From NCBI GenBank assembly GCA_040381935.1, contig JBEIGJ010000043.1, forward strand, positions 1-14,972: 14,972 bases of DNA, in the 5' to 3' direction. This DNA comes from Casp-actino8 sp040381935. GTDB lineage: Bacteria > Actinomycetota > Acidimicrobiia > Acidimicrobiales > Ilumatobacteraceae. The notes under the pieces were generated by a model. It made no database searches. It was not told the origin of the DNA and was given only the letters and a program-made list of their open reading frames with translations. Shown here in pieces: positions 7,478-14,438 of this stretch. The position numbers were made by a program, and so were the translations under genes. The stretch's first letter is position 1; the number at the start of each line of letters is the position of its first letter.

Positions 7478-8128
7478 ATGCGCATTGATCTGCCTTCGGG
7501 CGCCCAAGCAGAGATGGTCTCGGTAGAGGGAGCAACTAGGGGTCTGGTGATTTTCCCGGATATTTTCGGTCTGCGACCACCTTTTGATGAACGTGTTCAA
7601 CGTTCGGCCAGAGAGTGGGGAGTGACCACCATTGCCCTCGATCCATTTCGGGGACTGGATAGTTCAGCCGATCTTGATCAGAGGTTTGCTGCAGTCGCAG
7701 CATTGAACGACGATGCGGTTCGACGTGATCTGGAGGAAGCGGCTCAGGCAACGAATTGTCCCCGGGTGGGGCTGATGGGTTTTTGTATGGGAGGTATGTA
7801 CTGCTTCAAAGCCTCCACACTGGCCTGCTTCGATCGCATTGCCAGTTTTTACGGCATGATCAAACTCCCGGCGGCTTGGCAAACGAGTGGGCACCGTGAG
7901 CCATTGCAATATCTCGATGCTGGTGGTGCAGCCAAAGTTTTGGCCATCATTGGCACCGAAGACACCTGGACTCCCCTTGCCGATGTCAACGCTCTTGAAG
8001 CAACGGGGGCGACCGTAGTCCGCTATGTAGGTGCTGATCACGGATTCGCCCATGATGCAGTTCGTCCCACACATCGGGCTGAGGATGCCGCTGACGCCTT
8101 TGAGCGAGCACGTCAGTGGCTCACGTGA
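7478..8128 (+). CDS. Dienelactone hydrolase family protein
   Basis: This is an alpha/beta hydrolase of the dienelactone hydrolase family, cytoplasmic by its lack of signal or membrane segments. In 216 residues it shows the nucleophile elbow GFCMGG with Cys103, the acid Asp162 in GTEDTW, and His188 in GADHGFAHD. This gives the Cys-Asp-His triad typical of the family. The length is a little below the common 230-240 residues. Members act on lactones and other esters, and many actinobacterial paralogues have no known substrate; no chlorocatechol genes are nearby to support the classical role. ATG at 7478 has AGGG (7467-7470) 7 nt upstream and begins 13 nt after the stop of the FHA/FtsK gene, so both are probably on one transcript. 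Confidence 0.88.
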   Translation: MRIDLPSGAQAEMVSVEGATRGLVIFPDIFGLRPPFDERVQRSAREWGVTTIALDPFRGLDSSADLDQRFAAVAALNDDAVRRDLEEAAQATNCPRVGLMGFCMGGMYCFKASTLACFDRIASFYGMIKLPAAWQTSGHREPLQYLDAGGAAKVLAIIGTEDTWTPLADVNALEATGATVVRYVGADHGFAHDAVRPTHRAEDAADAFERARQWLT

Positions 8129-8138
8129 CGGAGCACGG

Positions 8139-8160
8139 TTGATTATCTGAGATAAATCAA
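8139..8160. terminator. Hairpin between convergent hydrolase and crp genes
   Basis: TTGATTATC at the left and GATAAATCAA at the right form a 9-bp stem with one bulged A and a 3-nt loop. It sits in the 28-bp gap between the two convergent stop codons and includes the crp-like stop. The stem is AT-rich with no clear T-tract, so it is a weak candidate for a two-way terminator. Confidence 0.35.
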
Positions 8161-8828
8161 CGGGCGCGGAGTTCGAGACGGTCCCGCATCAAGATCTTGT
8201 AGCGGCGTTCGTGCTGTTCGATCCAGCCAAGTCGAATGAAACTGCTAATCGCCTTGTTCACTCGCTCCCGTGACGCACCAACCATTCCAGCCAGTTCCTC
8301 TTGAGTCACGGGCAGGACGAATTCGTCTGCACCCGATGCCAACTCCAAGAGACGCTTGGCCGTACGACCGGTCACATCCAAAAAGACCGAGTCCGCCAAC
8401 GCTCCATCCATGACTCGCAAACGTTCGGCCAACATCCGCACCACGCCACGCAGGACCTTGGGGTTGGAATCGAGTAACTGTCCGACTGGGTCGTAGGGAA
8501 TTTCCAGTACCTCACTGGGTTCAATTGCCCGGGCCATAGCAGAGCGCGGACCAGCATCGAGCAAACCCATCTCGCCAAAGAGGTCACCGGCTTCCATGAG
8601 GGCCACCATGCTCTCGCGCTTATCGAGTTCACTGGCAATAGCGATTGCCACTCGACCGCTGAGTACGACATACATCGACTCGGCTTCTTCGCCGGCTTCG
8701 AAAAGGTGGTCGCCACGCGACAAAATTCGCTTGCGGCCTTGGGCCGCAATCGCCGCCACCGTTTCGGGAGGTGCTTCACCGAAAAAGTCGGTGCGGAGGA
8801 GGACGTCTTCGTAAGCCATCGCCAGCAT
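8157..8828 (-). CDS. Crp/Fnr family transcription regulator (cyclic-nucleotide-binding domain plus winged helix)
   Basis: The 223 residues match the plan and length of mycobacterial Crp. The N-terminal cyclic-nucleotide-binding fold (about 14-125) holds the phosphate cassette GDLFGEMGLLDAGPRSAMAR, with E86, R95 and S96 in the positions that contact cAMP in Crp proteins. A long dimerisation helix spans about 126-148. The helix-turn-helix TQEELAGMVGASRERVNKAI (175-194) is followed by a short wing. There is no Fnr-type cysteine cluster. Retention of the Arg-Ser pair suggests that it binds cAMP, but this is inferred. ATG at 8828 has GAAGGG about 9 nt upstream; the fourth codon is also ATG. It is divergent from ispD with only 21 bp between starts, so it may affect that operon or itself. 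Confidence 0.92.
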   Translation of the reverse strand: MLAMAYEDVLLRTDFFGEAPPETVAAIAAQGRKRILSRGDHLFEAGEEAESMYVVLSGRVAIAIASELDKRESMVALMEAGDLFGEMGLLDAGPRSAMARAIEPSEVLEIPYDPVGQLLDSNPKVLRGVVRMLAERLRVMDGALADSVFLDVTGRTAKRLLELASGADEFVLPVTQEELAGMVGASRERVNKAISSFIRLGWIEQHERRYKILMRDRLELRAR

Positions 8829-8835
8829 ACGGTAC

Positions 8836-8841
8836 TACCCT
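8836..8841 (+). promoter_or_regulatory. Candidate -10 box of ispD-ispF-rlmB
   Basis: TACCCT fits TANNNT and ends 8 nt before the ATG at 8850, a spacing like that seen upstream of selA. With 21 bp between divergent start codons, the -35 would lie within the crp-like coding region. Confidence 0.3.
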
Positions 8842-8849
8842 TCTGCGCT

Positions 8850-9611
8850 ATGTCCGACGTTCAGCGGTCCCAAGAGTCGTCGACGAAGGGAATGTCGGTC
8901 TGGACGATCGTGGTTGCCGGTGGCTCCGGTCGGCGATTCGGGTCCATGAAACAGTTCGAAACTCTCGACTCGCGCCGAGTTTTGGATATGGCTGTTGATG
9001 TGGCGCGTCTCTGTAGCGATGGAGTGGTTGTGGTGGTGCCAGCCGATGATGTGGCTGATGAAATTGCCCGCACCCGTGATCTTGTGCCTGCCAACTATGA
9101 GCCCGCCCATTTCAAAGTGGTAGCAGGTGGACCAACTCGTACGGCCAGCGTGCGCGAGGGTTTATCAGCAGTTCCTGATCGTGCCGACATCATCGTGGTT
9201 CACGATGCCGCTCGGCCATTTGCTTCAGTTGGTCTTTTTACCGCCGTCATCGATGCCGTAAAGAATGGGGCCGATGGCGCCGTCCCGGGAGTGCCAGTCG
9301 TGGATACCGTGAAGGTCATCGAAGTCCGTCCGGTGACGATGGGCGGGCCGGTGGTTCCCCATGTGGTTGAGACTCCGGATCGAGGGACCCTGGTAGCGGT
9401 GCAAACTCCTCAAGCATTTCCCGCCTCGACCCTGCGGACTGCCCATGGGCGTGAGATAGAGGGAACCGATGATGCGTCGCTGGTGGAAGCGATCGGCGGT
9501 ACCGTCATTGTGGTGCCAGGAGAATCAGACAATCGCAAAATCACTCTGCCCGAGGATTTGGATTGGGCTCGGAGACATCTTGCGCATCTCCTCGGCGAAG
9601 GCCTCCGCTGA
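8850..9611 (+). CDS. ispD: IspD, 2-C-methyl-D-erythritol 4-phosphate cytidylyltransferase
   Basis: IspD joins CTP and MEP to give CDP-ME, the third step of the MEP isoprenoid pathway, in the cytoplasm. Visible motifs are the CTP-binding loop VVAGGSGRRFG (21-31) with the conserved Lys34 in MKQF, VHDAARPF (117-124), the GVPVVDTVK stretch (147-155), QTPQAF (195-200), and DNRKITLPEDL near the C-terminus. The ATG at 8850 gives 253 residues. A second ATG at 8892 gives 239, closer to the usual 230, but its GAAGGG is only 1 nt away and so poorly placed; the true start is uncertain between the two. The stop overlaps the ispF start by 1 nt (TGATG), giving tight coupling. Confidence 0.93.
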   Translation: MSDVQRSQESSTKGMSVWTIVVAGGSGRRFGSMKQFETLDSRRVLDMAVDVARLCSDGVVVVVPADDVADEIARTRDLVPANYEPAHFKVVAGGPTRTASVREGLSAVPDRADIIVVHDAARPFASVGLFTAVIDAVKNGADGAVPGVPVVDTVKVIEVRPVTMGGPVVPHVVETPDRGTLVAVQTPQAFPASTLRTAHGREIEGTDDASLVEAIGGTVIVVPGESDNRKITLPEDLDWARRHLAHLLGEGLR

Positions 9612-10129
9612 TGTCGGATGGTGTTCGCCCCATCTCGGATGTGCGCGTTGGACAGGGCTTCGACATCCATCGCTTCAGTGAAGATTCAGCTCGACCATTG
9701 ATTCTGGGAGGTGTCACCTTTGCTGGTGAGCCCGGTCTGCAGGGCCACAGCGATGCCGACGTCATTGCTCACGCGGTTGCCGATGCGTTACTTGGCGCTG
9801 CTGGTCTTGGAGACATTGGCGAGCATTTTCCCGATACCGATCCTCGTTGGAAAAACGCCAACTCAGTGGATTTGCTGGAGCAGACCGCAGCCATGGTGCG
9901 CTCCCAAGGCTGGTTCATTGGCAATGTCGATTGCAGCGTCGTATGCGAGGTTCCCAAACTGGCCCCGCATCGCGAGGCCATGCAGCACAACTTGTCGCGG
10001 GCCATTGATGCACCGGTGTCGGTGAAGGGTCGCCGAGCCGAAGGTCTTGGAGCACTCGGTCGCCGAGAAGGTATTGCGTGTTGGACTGTTGCGGTGTTGT
10101 ACCGCCTTCTCGATCGGAGCGAAATCTGA
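9611..10129 (+). CDS. ispF: IspF, 2-C-methyl-D-erythritol 2,4-cyclodiphosphate synthase
   Basis: IspF cyclises CDP-ME 2-phosphate to MEcPP and releases CMP, two steps after IspD. The 172 residues contain the metal ligands Asp18 and His20 in GQGFDIHRF and His54 in ADVIAHAVADALLGAAGLGD, and the FPDTDP loop (73-78). The normally conserved threonine-rich loop near the nucleotide site (TTTE in E. coli) reads RRAE here (141-144), followed by GLGALGRREGIA; the glutamate is kept. The ATG at 9611 overlaps the ispD stop by 1 nt and has GAAGG 9 nt upstream, which rules out longer readings. The stop overlaps the next start in the same TGATG way. Confidence 0.95.
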   Translation: MSDGVRPISDVRVGQGFDIHRFSEDSARPLILGGVTFAGEPGLQGHSDADVIAHAVADALLGAAGLGDIGEHFPDTDPRWKNANSVDLLEQTAAMVRSQGWFIGNVDCSVVCEVPKLAPHREAMQHNLSRAIDAPVSVKGRRAEGLGALGRREGIACWTVAVLYRLLDRSEI

Positions 10130-11166
10130 TGGCCACTCAAAAAAGAGGTTCGTCGCCAAAGTCTGCAGCACCGCGATCATCGCGAGCGGTCTCGACGCGT
10201 ACTTCATCTGCTGCGAAGTCGGGTGGCCAGGGCGGTGGACCTCGTTCTTCCTCGGCGGCCAAATCCGCACGGGGTGGCCAACGCTTGCCGGATTCTCGCG
10301 GTGCTGGGCGAACTGGGGCAGTGAAAGCGGATCGCGGCAAAGGTGCTACCAAGCAGGCCGGTCCAGTCAAGCCTGGTCGGGGAGCCGGGCGTGGTTCTGG
10401 ACGCGGAGCGGAAAAGGATGACGATCTCGGCGGTGGCCAAGTTGAAGGCCGACAGGCAGTACGCGAGCTGCTAATCGCTGGTCGTCGCCGGGCTTATGAA
10501 ATTTGGATCGCGGGCGATGTGGACCGCAGTGATGTGATCGACGATATTCGTGAATTGGCGCGCGCTGGTCGTGTGCCCGTGGTCGAAGTGAGTCGCAAGA
10601 AACTGGAGTACACCGCTCGGAGCGAAGCACCCCAGGGAGTTTTGGCCCACGCCGCACCCGTGCCTTCTGTTCCGATCGAAGAGATATTGAAACGTCGTCC
10701 GGGAAAGGTTCCGTTCCTTGTCGCCGTTGATGGTGTGACCGATCCAGGCAATCTCGGGGCACTCTTGCGTTGTTGTGAAGGCGCTGGAGTCAACGGCGTT
10801 GTTCTGCCGCGTCATCGCAGTGTGCACATCACGCCGACTGTCACCAAGACATCGGTGGGTGCGGTCGAGTACATGCCGATTGCCGTTGTTGGTGGACTAC
10901 CAGCAACGTTGACGCGCATGCGCGAACTGGGTATCTGGGTCGTGGGTTTGGACGATGCTGCCGATAAGTCGCTCTTCGACATTGGTGACTTGGCATCGGA
11001 GGCGATTTGTCTGGTGCTTGGGGCCGAGGGTTCTGGCCTGTCGCGGCTGGTTCGTGAGCGTTGTGATCTGATCGTCAGTATTCCCATGAAGGGCCGTTTG
11101 AGTTCATTGAATGTGTCAGCGGCGGCAGCGTTGGCCACCTATGAAGTGACCCGCCACCGGCGCTGA
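10129..11166 (+). CDS. rlmB: RlmB/TrmH-family 23S rRNA 2'-O-methyltransferase with long basic N-terminal tail
   Basis: This is a SPOUT (TrmH) class SAM-dependent ribose methyltransferase. The closest described role is Gm2251 methylation of 23S rRNA by RlmB. After a substrate-binding domain starting at VEGRQAVRELL (residue 105), the three SPOUT motifs are clear: DGVTDPGNLGALLR, LVLGAEGSGLSRLV, and IPMKGRLSSLNVSAAAALATYE, which forms the trefoil knot. Residues 1 to about 101 are a low-complexity tail rich in Ser, Gly, Lys and Arg, probably disordered and RNA-binding. Such tails occur in actinobacterial homologues; E. coli RlmB lacks one. ATG at 10129 overlaps the ispF stop by 1 nt and has GGAG 9 nt upstream. 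A tRNA or other rRNA site cannot be excluded as the target. Confidence 0.92.
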   Translation: MATQKRGSSPKSAAPRSSRAVSTRTSSAAKSGGQGGGPRSSSAAKSARGGQRLPDSRGAGRTGAVKADRGKGATKQAGPVKPGRGAGRGSGRGAEKDDDLGGGQVEGRQAVRELLIAGRRRAYEIWIAGDVDRSDVIDDIRELARAGRVPVVEVSRKKLEYTARSEAPQGVLAHAAPVPSVPIEEILKRRPGKVPFLVAVDGVTDPGNLGALLRCCEGAGVNGVVLPRHRSVHITPTVTKTSVGAVEYMPIAVVGGLPATLTRMRELGIWVVGLDDAADKSLFDIGDLASEAICLVLGAEGSGLSRLVRERCDLIVSIPMKGRLSSLNVSAAAALATYEVTRHRR

Positions 11167-11221
11167 GGAGCAAGCTGTGCCGCCGAGGTGTGATACTCCG
11201 ATATCAGCGCCACCAGTCGAC

Positions 11222-11266
11222 GCGAGAAGCTTTGCGCTGACTCGCCACTCGTTGCGCTGGGGCAAC
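11222..11266 (+). terminator. Two adjacent hairpins downstream of rlmB
   Basis: GCGAG (11222-11226) pairs with CTCGC (11241-11245) around an inner AGC/GCT stem. Just downstream, GTTGC (11251-11255) pairs with GCAAC (11262-11266) around a 6-nt loop. They lie 56-100 nt after the rlmB stop in a 249-nt gap that otherwise shows no convincing gene. No T-tract follows, so this is a weak terminator or RNA-structure candidate. Confidence 0.3.
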
Positions 11267-11415
11267 CGAGACGACTACTGTCAGCAACTCACGACATCTT
11301 GGGAGAAATGATGAACATTGGCGGCCGGATCTGGGCATCCGTATCGATGACTTTCATGTTTCGAAGTCCCAATTCTGCTTCGCCTAATCGACCCGGGCGC
11401 TGAGGTCATCACCGG

Positions 11416-12420
11416 ATGGGCCTGGATCCCGCTCTGACTGCTGCCATTACGCAGACGAGACGACGTCTCTCTGCGATAGCTGGCTCACCCAACTGTGGTG
11501 CCGATGACGAGATCTTCCAACTGTCGCTCGCCCATGTGCTGCTCGACGGAGCGTACGACGGCGTCGTACCACTGTCCGAAGTTCTCGACCACGGAGATCA
11601 TGGTCTTGGCACCGTCGACCGCCTCGACGGCGAACTCGTGGTCGTCGATGGCGTTCCCTGGCAGGTCGACTTCGCGGGAACAGCACGAATCCTTCCACCT
11701 CACACGCTCTGTCCATTCGTCGTACTGACGACCATGCAGTCACCCATGCGTCGGCGCCTCACTGACTGCAGTCGTGATGACGTGTTGAATCACATCGACG
11801 CCATGGTGGGAGAGTCGGGGGTGATTGCCGCCGTTCGATTGGAAGGAACGTTTCGCCGGGTACTCGTCCGCAGTGTGCCGGCGCAGAGCCCTCCGTATCG
11901 TCCGTATGCAGAGGTCTGTGCCACTGATGAGGTGCGCTGGGATCTCAAAGACTTTGCCGGTGTTTTCGTGGGGTTCAGATTCCCGGAACTCGGAGCCGAA
12001 GGTGGCGCGATCGGTGGGCTTCATCTGCACGGACTCGACGATGCCCGGTCCACAGGAGGTCACAATTACGAACTCGAGGTTCGCGATGCCGAACTTACCG
12101 TGTCGGTGACTCGTGACTTCGCTGTTGGTTTGCCGGACCGTTCGATGTCCGACTTGCTGGAAATGCCGGCTGAGGTGCGGGCGACGCAGAGACTTCTTCT
12201 CCGTCGTGGTGCCTCGACACTCGACAGTCTGTCGAGTGCGATGGCCGTGCCTTTGCACGAGGTGGAAGCTCGACTGACTTGGTTGGTCGATCGGGGCTTT
12301 GCCACGTCGTTGACCGACGCAATCGGTGAATGGACGGAAGCACCTCGCTGGCGAGCAACACTCCGACGATCAGGAGCAAGACGAACATCCACCCTGACCG
12401 ATCTGTTACTCGACGAATGA
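11416..12420 (+). CDS. budA: Acetolactate decarboxylase with C-terminal winged-helix-like extension
   Basis: Acetolactate decarboxylase turns 2-acetolactate into acetoin using a zinc site. Residues about 32-240 follow the family closely: IFQLSLAHVLLDGAYDG (33-49), HGDHGLGTVDRLDGELVVVDG (59-79), VRSVPAQSPPYRP (151-163) with Arg152, and FVGFRFPE (184-191). The zinc ligands H203, H205 and H216 lie in LHLHGLDDARSTGGH, and the catalytic arginine and Glu73 positions appear intact. Unlike usual 230-260 residue members, this one has about 95 more residues. Its helices at about 252-264, 267-276 and 279-295, followed by a strand-rich GEWTEAPRWRATLR, suggest a winged helix. No signal peptide is seen and no acetolactate synthase gene is nearby. 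GAGG lies about 9 nt before the ATG. The catalytic domain call is firm; the winged-helix reading is inference. Confidence 0.85.
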   Translation: MGLDPALTAAITQTRRRLSAIAGSPNCGADDEIFQLSLAHVLLDGAYDGVVPLSEVLDHGDHGLGTVDRLDGELVVVDGVPWQVDFAGTARILPPHTLCPFVVLTTMQSPMRRRLTDCSRDDVLNHIDAMVGESGVIAAVRLEGTFRRVLVRSVPAQSPPYRPYAEVCATDEVRWDLKDFAGVFVGFRFPELGAEGGAIGGLHLHGLDDARSTGGHNYELEVRDAELTVSVTRDFAVGLPDRSMSDLLEMPAEVRATQRLLLRRGASTLDSLSSAMAVPLHEVEARLTWLVDRGFATSLTDAIGEWTEAPRWRATLRRSGARRTSTLTDLLLDE

Positions 12421-12532
12421 TCACTCACTTCACCACCTCCGATACAGATCAAGTGATCAGGGTCAGTGACGTGGTTGTCCGATCACAGCACCACGTGCTC
12501 GGAGCATGTTGCGAACCGAATGAAGACGTCAC

Positions 12533-14056
12533 ATGACGCAATCAGAAATGTCCGCGACGCCGATGCTCGGTGAAGCTCTCGTTTCGATGGTGGCTGTCTC
12601 TGATGATCTGGGCGTCACTGCTGCCGTCGGCACCGTGCGCGCACTGGCTGAGCGATTGGGTGCATCGGGAGATGCAGCAGCTCTCGCTGTTCGTCTTCTC
12701 GGTGACGACGCACTGCGTCGGCTACGTGGTTTCGAGGCGAGTCCACTCGCCGTTTCGGCCCATGTCGATGGAACCGAACTCGTCATCACTTTCATCGACA
12801 AGGGTGAGCCTGTTCAGGGAGCGCTGTTGGGAACCATGTCGCTGGCCGATTTGGGGTTGGTCACAGGAGTCGACGGTGGCACCATTGCCGGAGGCAATTC
12901 TCGTGTAGTCCGGCTGGCTCTCCCGTCGCACCTGGCGCGTATCGACGACGGCGACCAGGAATCATCGGTCGACGACCAACCTCTTCACGACGGACCAGTC
13001 ACCATGCGCGAACTCGAGGCCGATGATGCTCCATCTCTGGTCCGCTGCCTCTTCCGCTGCTATGGCTGGTCGTATCCGGGTGTCGACATGTACTTCCCGG
13101 CCCGTGTAGCGGCGATGATTCGATCGGGCCGACGGATCGGAGAAGTCGCTGTCGATGCAGACGGCGAGGTCATAGCCCATTGGGGAGCAAAGTTCGTGGC
13201 GGAGGGAGTGGTGGAAACTGGCGTTGCACTGACTGATCCTCGGTACCGCCGCCGTGGGCTGGCCAACGAACTCGGTGAGCGACTACTTGCCCGACTCCCC
13301 AGCCTCGGTGTTGTCGGCCGGTTGCGTGAACCGGTGCTCACACATTCGGCGACCCAACAGATTGCCTTACGCGAGGGGGCGCACATCGTTGGTGTGTATC
13401 TCCACGCTGTGACTCCACTGAATCAGGTCGGAATCACCGAAGGAGCGCTCACGGTTCGAACGTCGATCACTGTGATGTACAGCCCGCTCCAACCACTCAC
13501 TCCTTCGGTCATCTGGGTGCCGCACGATTTCGAGTCCATCATTCGCCGGATACTCGAGCCAACGGATTGGGGCCGATCTCTGGGCGAGGTACGAGGCAAC
13601 GTGCCAATACCGGAAAACACCGAGGCATCGTCGTCGTTTGACACCGGATCGGCCGCAGGATTTCTCGACGTCACCACGGTCGGACGAAACCTCGTCGATG
13701 TCGTCGACGACGCTCTGGTTGCTTTCAAACGAGCCGGTGCGCAGGTCGCTCGGGTCACACTTCCGGCCTCGCAAGAAACACTCGCCGTCGCCGGATCGGG
13801 CCTTGCCGATCTCGGGCTGTCGTTTGCCGCCTTTCTACCCGCGTTTGGCACACAGGGCGACGTGATCGTGCTGCAATGGCTTGCCGAACCAGTGAGCGAC
13901 GAGGACACATGGGCCTTCGCTAGCGACCGAGTCAAAGACATCGTCAGACTCATCGTGGAGCAGTCACGATCGACCATTGATGCGGAGCGCCAACTGCGCC
14001 TTCGCCGCGCGCGCCGACAGCGTCTCTTCGCGGCTCTTCCATCGGCAGACGATTGA
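12533..14056 (+). CDS. Three-domain protein: decayed GHKL (anti-sigma kinase-like) domain, GNAT acetyltransferase, C-terminal domain
   Basis: The 507 residues divide into three parts. Residues about 13-135 look like an RsbW-type GHKL ATPase fold: FIDKGEPV (87-94) keeps the D-x-G-x-P box, but the N-box lacks its Glu/Asn pair, so ATP binding is doubtful. Residues about 156-292 form a GNAT domain, with FRCYGWSYPG, then VALTDPRYRRRGLANEL whose R-x-x-G-x-A loop (239-244) binds acetyl-CoA. Residues about 310-490 form a third domain starting SITVMYSPLQPL, ending in a basic coiled-coil-like helix. I recognise the same GHKL-GNAT-tail order from uncharacterised bacterial proteins; neither function nor acceptor is known. 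It lies 112 nt after the decarboxylase gene on the same strand. The Shine-Dalgarno is weak, and ATGs at codons 6 and 11 are alternative starts. Confidence 0.72.
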   Translation: MTQSEMSATPMLGEALVSMVAVSDDLGVTAAVGTVRALAERLGASGDAAALAVRLLGDDALRRLRGFEASPLAVSAHVDGTELVITFIDKGEPVQGALLGTMSLADLGLVTGVDGGTIAGGNSRVVRLALPSHLARIDDGDQESSVDDQPLHDGPVTMRELEADDAPSLVRCLFRCYGWSYPGVDMYFPARVAAMIRSGRRIGEVAVDADGEVIAHWGAKFVAEGVVETGVALTDPRYRRRGLANELGERLLARLPSLGVVGRLREPVLTHSATQQIALREGAHIVGVYLHAVTPLNQVGITEGALTVRTSITVMYSPLQPLTPSVIWVPHDFESIIRRILEPTDWGRSLGEVRGNVPIPENTEASSSFDTGSAAGFLDVTTVGRNLVDVVDDALVAFKRAGAQVARVTLPASQETLAVAGSGLADLGLSFAAFLPAFGTQGDVIVLQWLAEPVSDEDTWAFASDRVKDIVRLIVEQSRSTIDAERQLRLRRARRQRLFAALPSADD

Positions 14057-14366
14057 GCGAATCAGCGCGACACGACCACCGCCCCAACTACCCGCAAAGT
14101 CCCCGGTGCCGGTGCGAGCCATTTTGTGTCAACGCACATGCCGATCCAGTCAGGTATCGCCACGGTGTTGAGTTCTGTGGTCCCCAAGTCGGGGAGACCA
14201 GTCCAGAGGGTCTGATATCAGGCGGTGAACTCTCACGATCACAGCAGGCGCTGACCAAAGACAACCGCTGACGAATTCAACGGGGTTGTAGCGACCTCCC
14301 GGCTACCCTTTGCAGGACAAACTGTGCCATCGAACTGAATATTCACTTCGTGCCACACAATCCCCA
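14057..14366. other. Non-coding stretch before tRNA-Thr
   Basis: No open frame here has a convincing start, composition or family match. It contains a hairpin at 14179-14199, a perfect 10-bp palindrome CTGATATCAG (14212-14221), and a weak promoter-like pair before the tRNA (TTGCAG at 14310-14315 and an AT-rich GAATATTC at 14337-14344, wider spacing than ideal). Nothing else is recognised. Confidence 0.5.
14179..14199 (+). terminator. GC-rich hairpin downstream of the GHKL-GNAT gene
   Basis: TCCCC (14181-14185) pairs perfectly with GGGGA (14191-14195) around loop AAGTC, extended by GG/CC outside a 2-nt bulge. It lies about 125 nt after the stop codon and has no T-tract, so it is only a candidate. 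Confidence 0.3.
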
Positions 14367-14438
14367 GCCGGGTTAGCTCAGTGGTAGAGCAACCGCCTTG
14401 TAAGCGGTAGGTCGTGGGTTCAATCCCCACACCCGGCT
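14367..14438 (+). tRNA. tRNA-Thr (anticodon TGT)
   Basis: The cloverleaf is complete in 72 nt: acceptor GCCGGGT/ACCCGGC, D arm GCTC-AGTGGTA-GAGC, anticodon stem ACCGC/GCGGT with loop CTTGTAA (anticodon TGT, threonine), variable AGGTC, T stem GTGGG/CCCAC with loop TTCAATC, and discriminator T. All stems pair fully. The CCA end is not encoded. The discriminator base is also the last base of the udk stop codon on the other strand. Confidence 0.97.

Noticed and set aside
8706..8849. Longer N-terminus for IspD
   Set aside because: The extra residues overlap the crp-like gene on the other strand and have no family counterpart; the protein begins at 8850 or 8892.
9563..9610. Longer N-terminus for IspF
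   Set aside because: It would overlap ispD by about 48 nt; the TGATG junction with GAAGG 9 nt upstream fits ATG 9611.
10078..10128. Longer N-terminus for RlmB
   Set aside because: It would overlap ispF; ATG 10129 has a placed GGAG and the same TGATG junction as the previous gene pair.
11740..12258. 172-residue minus-strand ORF inside the decarboxylase gene
   Set aside because: It is antisense to the conserved zinc-site region and has no family match.
13423..13977. 184-residue minus-strand ORF inside the GHKL-GNAT gene
   Set aside because: It is a shadow frame of a gene with clear domains, rich in Ser/Thr/Arg with no recognisable motif.
14053..14271. 72-residue ORF downstream of the GHKL-GNAT gene
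   Set aside because: The composition is rich in Cys, Arg and Pro with no motif; it starts inside the preceding stop region and has no ribosome binding site.
14093..14280. Possible tRNA-Sec or structured RNA, prompted by selA and selB
   Set aside because: I looked for a TCA anticodon within a long acceptor and long variable arm and could not build a cloverleaf; only simple hairpins were found.
14356..14361. CACAAT as a -10 box for the tRNA gene
   Set aside because: It would start transcription within or at the mature tRNA 5' end, leaving no leader for RNase P.
14239..14430. 63-residue minus-strand ORF with MGIEPTTYRLQGGCSTTEL
   Set aside because: This is the antisense of tRNA-Thr, a well-known source of falsely annotated proteins.
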